From NCBI GenBank assembly GCA_037957365.1, contig JARHVA010000081.1, positions 6,067,501 to 6,131,500 on the forward strand: a stretch of DNA of 64,000 bases. The letters run 5' to 3'. A program made the position numbers and the translations under genes. Of this stretch, positions 57,561-64,000 are shown one piece after another. The first letter of the stretch is position 1. The number at the start of each line of letters is the position of its first letter. The DNA comes from Torreya grandis. Taxonomy: Eukaryota > Streptophyta > Pinopsida > Cupressales > Taxaceae. The notes under the pieces are model-generated. The model ran no database searches, was not told the origin of the DNA, and saw only the letters and a program-made list of their open reading frames with translations.

Positions 57561-58620
57561 TAGTCCCATTGAGATATATGAGTATCCTTTTGACTTCTTG
57601 TAGATGATTCTCCTTTGGATCTTCTTGAAACCTTCCTACAAGACCTACTACTTGTATGATGTTAGGTCTAGAGGTAGTGGTATACAACAAACATCCAATC
57701 ATTGACCTATATGATGTCTGATTAAAATATAAAGACTCATGTTCATTTCTTAGCTTACATACTATGGTCATGGGTGTACTAACTACCTTGCAATCCTCCA
57801 TCTCAAACTTCTTCAACATCTCTCTTATGTACTTGGCTTGTGAGATGAATATACCTTTTTTAGATTGAGTGATTTACAACCCAAGAAAGAATGATAATTC
57901 TCATAGAATATCATTCTCCTAGAATGGACATCTCAAATTATTTATTCATCACCTCTACAAAGGCTTTTATCATGTTCTCATTATTTCTACTCAAGATGAT
58001 GTCATCCATAGATAATTTCTATGAACTAATGCTCATATTATATCTTGATGTATAGATTATTGTCTACAACTCCTCTTTTGAATCCTTGATCCAATAAATA
58101 CTTGTCCAACCTAGCATACCAAGCTCTAAGATCTTGATTTAAACCATAGAGAGCCTTTTTCAATCTAAAAACATAGTCTTTGTCATCTAATAGTGATAAC
58201 CCTTTAGGTTTCTCAATGTACACTTCTTCTAGATTCCAATTAAAAAAGGCATATTTGACACTCATCTAGTATACCTTAAATACTTTGAATCTTACATAAG
58301 ATAGAAATAATTTTATGGCCTCCAATCTTGCTACTGGTGTAAAGGTCTCCTCAAAGTCTACCCCATTTAACTTATGCATATCCATTACATTCCAATCTAG
58401 CCTTGTTACTAGTGACTTCTCATCTTCATTCAACTTATTTCTAAACACCCATTTGTGTTAATGACATTTTTATCTTTAGCCCTAGGAACTAGTTCCCAAG
58501 TCTCATTCTTCTCTATTTGATATAAATCCTCATTCATAACACCTATCCCAAAAATTTATTTTCTTGATTCTATAAGACACTTAGGTTCAATCGTGGTTAA
58601 TAGAGAAATATTTTCTTGAT
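57561..58620 (-). pseudogene. Copia-2 reverse transcriptase
   Basis: Minus strand in several open pieces: [17 protein letters not shown] and [17 protein letters not shown] (58,448-58,266), KGLSLLDDKDYVFRLKKALYGL and GFKRGVVDNNLYIK (58,265-58,038), and the thumb region KKFEMEDCKVVSTPM ... SRPNIIQVVGLVGRF (57,819-57,556). The catalytic YVDD reads SMDD near 58,005-58,020. GFKRGVVDNNLYIK is shared with Copia-1, so the two are relatives. Confidence 0.85.
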
Positions 58621-59670
58621 TTAGATTAATTACCAATCTTCTCCTTGTTTGTATCCCTGCATTATTGTTACCAATGATTTTAGATTCAGGATGATCTATT
58701 TGAATTTTTATTGAGAGTCCTTTTGAGTCCTATCTCTCTTCAACTTCTTATTATTCCTCATTAACCTATATAGTCTCCTCAACATTATTGAAGACCAAAT
58801 TCTCTAAAGTATTCTTTGACTATGAGTAGGATTTCTTTATCTCATCAATCTTCACATTGGTACTTTCCACTATTTTTTGTAGTCTCTTGTTATAACATAT
58901 ATAGGCTAAGCTCATTGATGAGTATTCAAAGAATATGCCTTCATCAGATCTAGAATCAAACTTACCCAAGTCTTCATCATCTCTTCAGATGAAACATTTT
59001 CTCCCAAACATTCTAAAGTGTTTTACATTTGCAAATTTGCCCTTCCATAGTTCATAATGAGTCTTATTACCATTAGTCCTTATCTATCCTATATTTAAAT
59101 TGTATATATTAGTGCTTACTGACTCTCTCAAATATCCATCAGATATTATAGACTCATTCAACATAGTCTTATTCATCTCTTGAACTATCTTATTCTTCCT
59201 TTCCACTACCCCATTTTACTGAGGTATCCTAGCTGCTGAGAATTGTCTCATTATTCCATGAACCTCATAGAAGTCATCAAACTCATTGGACCAAAACTCT
59301 CCTCCTCTATAAAATATTAGACACTTGGTCTTCCCATTATTCTCATTCTTAACAAGGGCCTTGAATGCCTTGAACTTGTCAAGAGTTTATGATTTCTCTT
59401 TTAAGAATGCAACCCAAGCCATTCTTCTATAATAATCAATGAGTAACATAAAGTATCTATCTCATTGAATTATTTAAATTGTGTATACCCATAGAAATAA
59501 GTGTGGATTAAATCCAAGGGTTTTATGGTAGAGTACTCCTTGGAATTGAATCTTCTTATAGGCTGCTTACCATGTTGACATGCCTTGCAAAGTATGATTG
59601 TAGGTTTGATGATCTTAGGCATGTTTATTTCTAATTCTAACCAGATTGTCAAAGTTTAGTATACCTATCC
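58621..59670 (-). pseudogene. Copia-2 integrase
   Basis: Minus strand. The pre-integrase zinc part ends CKACQHGKQPIRRF, followed by PLDLIHT at the core start (59,590-59,490). The second catalytic Asp is Tyr: FYRGGEFW at about 59,300. QxNGVVERKN with the Glu is at 59,195-59,225. It ends in WKGKFANVKHFRMFG and similar blocks (59,060-59,000). Stops and frameshifts. Confidence 0.8.
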
Positions 59671-59869
59671 TTATATGATAGGCAAATTTAATCTATTTTT
59701 CTCATGAAACATCTCTCCTTCTTAATCTCATTCAATACATATGAATTGTTCTTAGTCCTCTTGGAATTGGTAATTAGCCTTCCTAATTTGGCTCTCCTTA
59801 TCTCATACCTTATGTTATGAAAGGTTAGTGGGTGTCCTTGATTTTACATTTGAATTACATTGATAAATT

Positions 59870-60125
59870 TATGTATCAATCATTCCACACACAACACCTT
59901 TTGGGTCTTGGTATTTTCATTATCCAAACTCAAGAAACCTTTGTTAACTATATTAGCAGTTGTGTTGTCTCTAAACCTTAATATTCCAAGATCATTATTA
60001 TTTAATGAGATGAACATATTTTTATATCCTATCATGTGGCTTGAGAAACCACTATCTATATACCATTCCATGCCTTCATCTTGAATTTGAAAGGTAATCT
60101 GAGCTAGCATATAATCCTCTTTAGT
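59870..60125 (-). pseudogene. Copia-2 protease
   Basis: Minus strand, 76 open codons with WYIDSGFSSHM (60,066-60,034), the Copia protease active site, here intact. It continues with LRFRDNTTANIVNKGFLSL, the usual second block. It lies between the gag zinc knuckle and integrase, as expected. Confidence 0.82.
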
Positions 60126-60259
60126 CTTCTATTCCTCCCTAGCAAATAGTCCATCTTACTTCTTGATCTCAATGTTATCCATAATAAATTGCTTTGGATT
60201 CCATACCAATGTTTGATCCTTTTTATGAATTCTATGAGCTTTATATGTCTTGTTTAATC

Positions 60260-60667
60260 TTTTAGGATTTCCAAGTTTATTAGAGTAGAATTTTTCAATG
60301 TGTCTTGTATTATGACAAATGTAGCAAACAACATTCCTTTACTTACCATGGTTCCAAGATGACTTATCCTTCATTACATTGGGTTGCCTGATTGGTTTTT
60401 TATGTTGATATTATTGACTTATTCTAAATTTTAATGCTCTCTCTCAAACTTTCTTAATTTTTCTATTAGCTGCACATACTCAGCATTCAATTGGTCATAC
60501 TCAAATTCCTTTAAATTGAACCTTGTGTTCACATCTTCTAACTGAATATTGAGATAATTGATAGTGTTATTTTTATGCTTCAAATCATCAAGGGATATTA
60601 TAAACTCAACTTCAAGGTCTAATTCAGCTTCTCCTTCTTCACTATCATGGTATACTTCATCATACAT
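60260..60667 (-). pseudogene. Copia-2 gag, C-terminal part only
   Basis: Minus strand. 60,667-60,431 encodes an acidic, Leu- and Glu-rich coiled-coil segment (for example LDLEVEFIISLDDLKHKNN) as in Sirevirus gag tails. A degenerate zinc knuckle follows (CYICHNTRHIEKFY, near 60,330-60,290). Only about 85 bp separate this from the primer site, so the capsid domain has been deleted. Confidence 0.72.
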
Positions 60668-60750
60668 GTTTTCTTCTCCCTATTGATCATAAGACATCTT
60701 GTGCTTCTTAGGATCACCTTCAAGATGTTAGACTTGTCATAAAGGAATAG

Positions 60751-60764
60751 GATATAATACCAAT
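60751..60764 (-). promoter_or_regulatory. Copia-2 primer-binding site, initiator tRNA-Met
   Basis: Minus strand ATTGGTATTATATC, against TGGTATCAGAGC; decayed but in the right place after the LTR end. Confidence 0.65.
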
Positions 60765-63700
60765 TATTATGAATATAATGATTGAGATGGGGGTGAATTA
60801 GTATTCAAAAACTTTTACAACTTTACCTTTTCATTCATGAAGTATCAAAACAATATAGTAAACTAACAACATGTTAAGAGCCATGAACATGAGATAATAG
60901 CATAACACAAAAAACACTTATTTGAGTGGTAAACCCTCAAGGGGAATTAAAAAAATTGATGATTAAAAATGAATAATTTCCTATAATTAAAACATCAATA
61001 TTTAGTGAAGCACCAACCTCACTTGGAGCACCAACCCCAACTAGCCAAACACCAACTTGACTAAGCTTTAACAAGCACCCACTCGCAAGAAGGCACAAAC
61101 CCCTAGATGATTTAGCACCAAATTAGCCACCTAAAACCTTTTATCAACTTAATAACCCTTTATTTATCATACAATATATTATGATATCCTTCATCTTTTC
61201 ACTCACTTCTATCCTTCTCAAACTTGTCTCTAGCCATCTTTGCTCAACTACATCTCTTTAAGATAAATTAGGTCATTAGACCTTGATTGTCATATATATT
61301 ACCCTTGTTATATCTTCACGATAGTTTATATATACCATAATTATGGTATATATGAAATAATTTTGATATTAAAATTCTATATCTTTTTCTTCAACTCACA
61401 TCCATCCTAAATAGTGAATTAGTTCTATTAGGCCTTATTCTTATACTAAGCTCTTGCTCATACACCTCTTGGTTAGACACATGCACTTGATCAATTATAT
61501 TTTCAATGAAATATTAATTATAACATTATATAAACATAAAAAAAGTTAAAATAGTTTGGTCATAGCATACAGGACCAAAACCCCCTTTTAGGCCTTAAAT
61601 AAACCTAATTCAATTAGGCATTCATTGACACATGTTACCATTTGAAATTTTTGGAACACTATAAAACTTCTAAAATATAAGGAAAATATCAAATAATAAT
61701 AAAATAGACATTATAAAACTTCAATTTAGTTCCAAAAAACCTTTTAGGTCCAACCACCACGTGAACCTCTTCTCAAAACACTATTCATACTAGGTTTGTG
61801 CATACCCACAAAATCTATCTTGAACAATTGAAGCATAAATTATTATTTTTTTAAATAACCATGGAAATAAATCACACATAAAAAGAATAAATTACCTTAA
61901 AAACTTCACTAATCTCATTATAAATCATTATACATGGAAAAGGACTCAAAGCCTTTTCTGTAAGTAGCCCACTCAAAACTGCCAACTAGCTTCAAAACAC
62001 AGTTATGAAAACATGAACTTATAATACATGAAAAGGAATAATTAATAAATTAAAATGAATTAATATTATATTAAAACAAACTTATAATAACTTCCAAAAA
62101 ATATATCATAATCTCTAATATCAATATTGGTGTTATAGACCAATCTCATGAATTTGCATCTTCATTATCTCATATGTACTAGAAAGATCAAATTATGAGC
62201 AAAATTTTCATCATATAAATTAAAATAAAATAATTATATTCACAATTAAAATGTATTACTATCCTTTAAAAACATATCCATTAATTTGGTTTCATCCCTA
62301 ACCTATGATATCACATCCCTAATCACCTTCTCACTTCTATCGGGTTTCTCATTGTTTACACCATTAGGTTTGTTAGTGATAGGTTGTCTTGAATGAAAAA
62401 TTTATTATACCTATGGGATATAAATTTATCATAAACCAACATGGACATAAAATACAAGTATCAAGCTTTATTAATCCATTTAGAAACTTTGACTCGATAA
62501 CTTTGACTACTACAATAAATCATTGAGAAATAAGGCCTTTCCTATAGGGTCCACTTACTCACCTGATAAAAAAATAAAACTTAGAGATGACTAAGAGAGT
62601 TTAAATCATTATATAATATCTAAACTATCCAAACCAATACATTATTATCACTTGAGAACAATTTATTTCCCATTGGGTCACTATTAGGGTTTTTGAGAGG
62701 GTTAACACTATTTCTAGTGTTAATGATTGTTCATAAAATATTTCCCCTTATTTCTAAAAATAATGCATAGAGATATTATATAGGACCCTTACTCATATCT
62801 CCTCAATATCTCAAGTTCCCATGCAAAGTTTACATGTGCCAATAAACACTTGAAATTTCATCTCAGGTTGAGAACCATTTATTTCGTACACTCAAGAAAA
62901 CTCAAAACCACTTTTTATGCCTTGTCTTACAAATTTTAACCCAATACTTGGTCAACATACCTAAAACAACATGAAATAACTTTATCAATTCACACATACT
63001 TGCACTTAAATTGTAAATTGATATTTATACCCCATTTGGCCACTATCTCTCTCTTTGCTCTCTAGGCCTTTGACCTGTAAGTTACATAAGTCTTGAAGCT
63101 GACCTTATAACCATTGTCAAATCTCTCAACACATCATGTACAAACTCAAGAAAACTCTTTCATTCTCAAAAACTATCAATTATTATTCATATGTCTTAAC
63201 AATAGCTCATGTTGCTTCATTAGGCCAAATAGGTTATAGAGGTGGTGTAGTTGCATACTAGGTCTCTATGTCTTACCCATGGATGCTTATCCTAAGACTC
63301 ACTTGAGTGATCCAAATCCTCATAAAGATTCTCAATAAACCTCTCTCATATATCCTTTTCTTCCTCCCTCATATAACCTCTTCTTTATAGCTTCAATAGA
63401 ACATATTTGTAGATTTGACAGAGCATCTTCAGAGTTACTTACATAGATCTTCAGAGCCCAACTAAGGATCTTAATAGCTCACTGAATTATATGCTGAGTC
63501 TTCAAAACTATTACCAAAAAGGTGTTGCCAATTTTTTTTATGAATTTTCAAGCCTTCAAATTCTCTCTGAATAGAGAGACATTAGGTTTCTCTTTAGAGC
63601 TTGCCTAAAGATCTTCATAGCTCACTATGTTCTATGCTGAGTAAAAAAAATTTTTATCAAAAATGTGTTGCCAAAAATATTTATGAATCTTCAAACCTTA

Positions 63701-63846
63701 AAATTCTCTCTTAGTATAAATACATTGGGTTTCCTATCTTCCTTGTCATATCAAGCATATAAGCTCATACCCCACACACCATACATCTTGACATCACTAA
63801 CATCAAATGATATCAACCTTGACATCAATGACAACACTTATCAACA
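60765..63846 (-). repeat. Copia-2 5' LTR
   Basis: 3,082 bp on the minus strand, starting TGTTGATAAG at 63,846 and ending TTCATAATA at 60,765. The first 830 bp match 33,928-34,749. The end region shares motifs with the Copia-1 LTR: GGTGCTTCACTAAA, CTTCATGAATG and a C run. No gene is seen inside. Confidence 0.78.
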
Positions 63847-64000
63847 CCCCCTCATGATTAATTCAATTTTCATAGCTTCTACACTACTATTAAGCCATTT
63901 TTGTGAGCTTAATACTCAATTCCTAATTTCCATATATCCCATTATCATCATACATACATATCACTACTACTTATCCACATCCACAACATGGATCCAATGT
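63847..64000. other. Sequence outside Copia-2
   Basis: 154 bp beyond the Copia-2 5' LTR, AT-rich with CATA repeats. Nothing recognisable; it is the only part of the right half that is outside the nest. Confidence 0.5.

Larger units (their letters stand above)
33928..63846 (-). mobile_element. Copia-2: minus-strand Sirevirus-like Ty1/Copia element, split by nested insertions
   Basis: Pieces: 5' LTR 60,765-63,846; primer site; gag tail, protease, integrase, RT and RNase H at 60,667 down to 57,050; 3' UTR 57,050-56,951 continued at 34,977; polypurine tract; 3' LTR fragment 34,749-33,928. Copia-1 (34,978-56,950) interrupts the 3' UTR. Joining the two parts gives a normal order, and both LTRs share orientation, which supports one element. 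The gag N-terminal half is deleted. Confidence 0.78.

Noticed and set aside
1..64000. tRNA or rRNA genes
   Set aside because: I saw no cloverleaf with A and B boxes and no rRNA core; tRNA-like strings were only primer-binding sites.

Overview
The window is plant nuclear DNA made almost wholly of old, broken LTR retrotransposons. I see no intact host gene, no rRNA or tRNA gene and no CRISPR array. Evidence for a plant: Ty3/Gypsy Tat-lineage polyproteins with a second RNase H, a chromovirus with a C-terminal chromodomain, Ty1/Copia elements with Sirevirus-type 3' ends, and primer-binding sites for initiator tRNA-Met and, in one case, tRNA-Arg. The high A+T content, nested insertions and heavy but unpurged decay point to a seed plant with a large, TE-rich genome. 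A conifer is possible but not shown.

Layout from left to right. (A) 1 to about 4,970, minus strand: a Tat-like element with only gag and protease between its LTR remnants. (B) about 6,180-19,872, plus strand: a full-coding-length Tat element (gag, PR, G-patch-like motif, RT, RNase H, additional RNase H, INT, 2.9 kb 3' UTR, 3' LTR). Its 5' LTR is absent; in its place, at 4,975-6,180, lies an inverted copy of the 3' end of the same family. (C) 18,670-21,814 holds three tandem LTRs of this family; the last is the 5' LTR of a second copy whose leader and gag run to about 26,647 and then stop. (D) 26,809-33,919, plus strand: a chromovirus with an 882 bp tandem duplication of its LTR and leader and a 514 bp tandem duplication in gag.

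From 33,928 to 63,846 there is a three-layer nest. The outermost is a minus-strand Copia element (Copia-2): 3' LTR fragment at 33,928-34,749, coding region at 56,951-60,750, 5' LTR at 60,765-63,846. Into its 3' UTR went a plus-strand Copia element (Copia-1, 34,978-56,950). Into the 3' UTR of that went a plus-strand Tat element (Tat-2, 42,667-54,556), which is flanked by the 5 bp target duplication ATATG and is the only structurally complete element here. LTR-pair divergence judged by eye rises from Tat-2 to Copia-1 to Copia-2, as the nesting order predicts.

No element can be autonomous. The pol genes of B, D and Tat-2 keep one reading frame for long distances, yet carry many stops where Gln, Arg or Trp is expected, as repeated C-to-T and G-to-A changes would produce. 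Integrase catalytic Glu has become Lys in both B and Tat-2. Copia-1 lacks protease and the front of integrase; Copia-2 lacks the front of gag.
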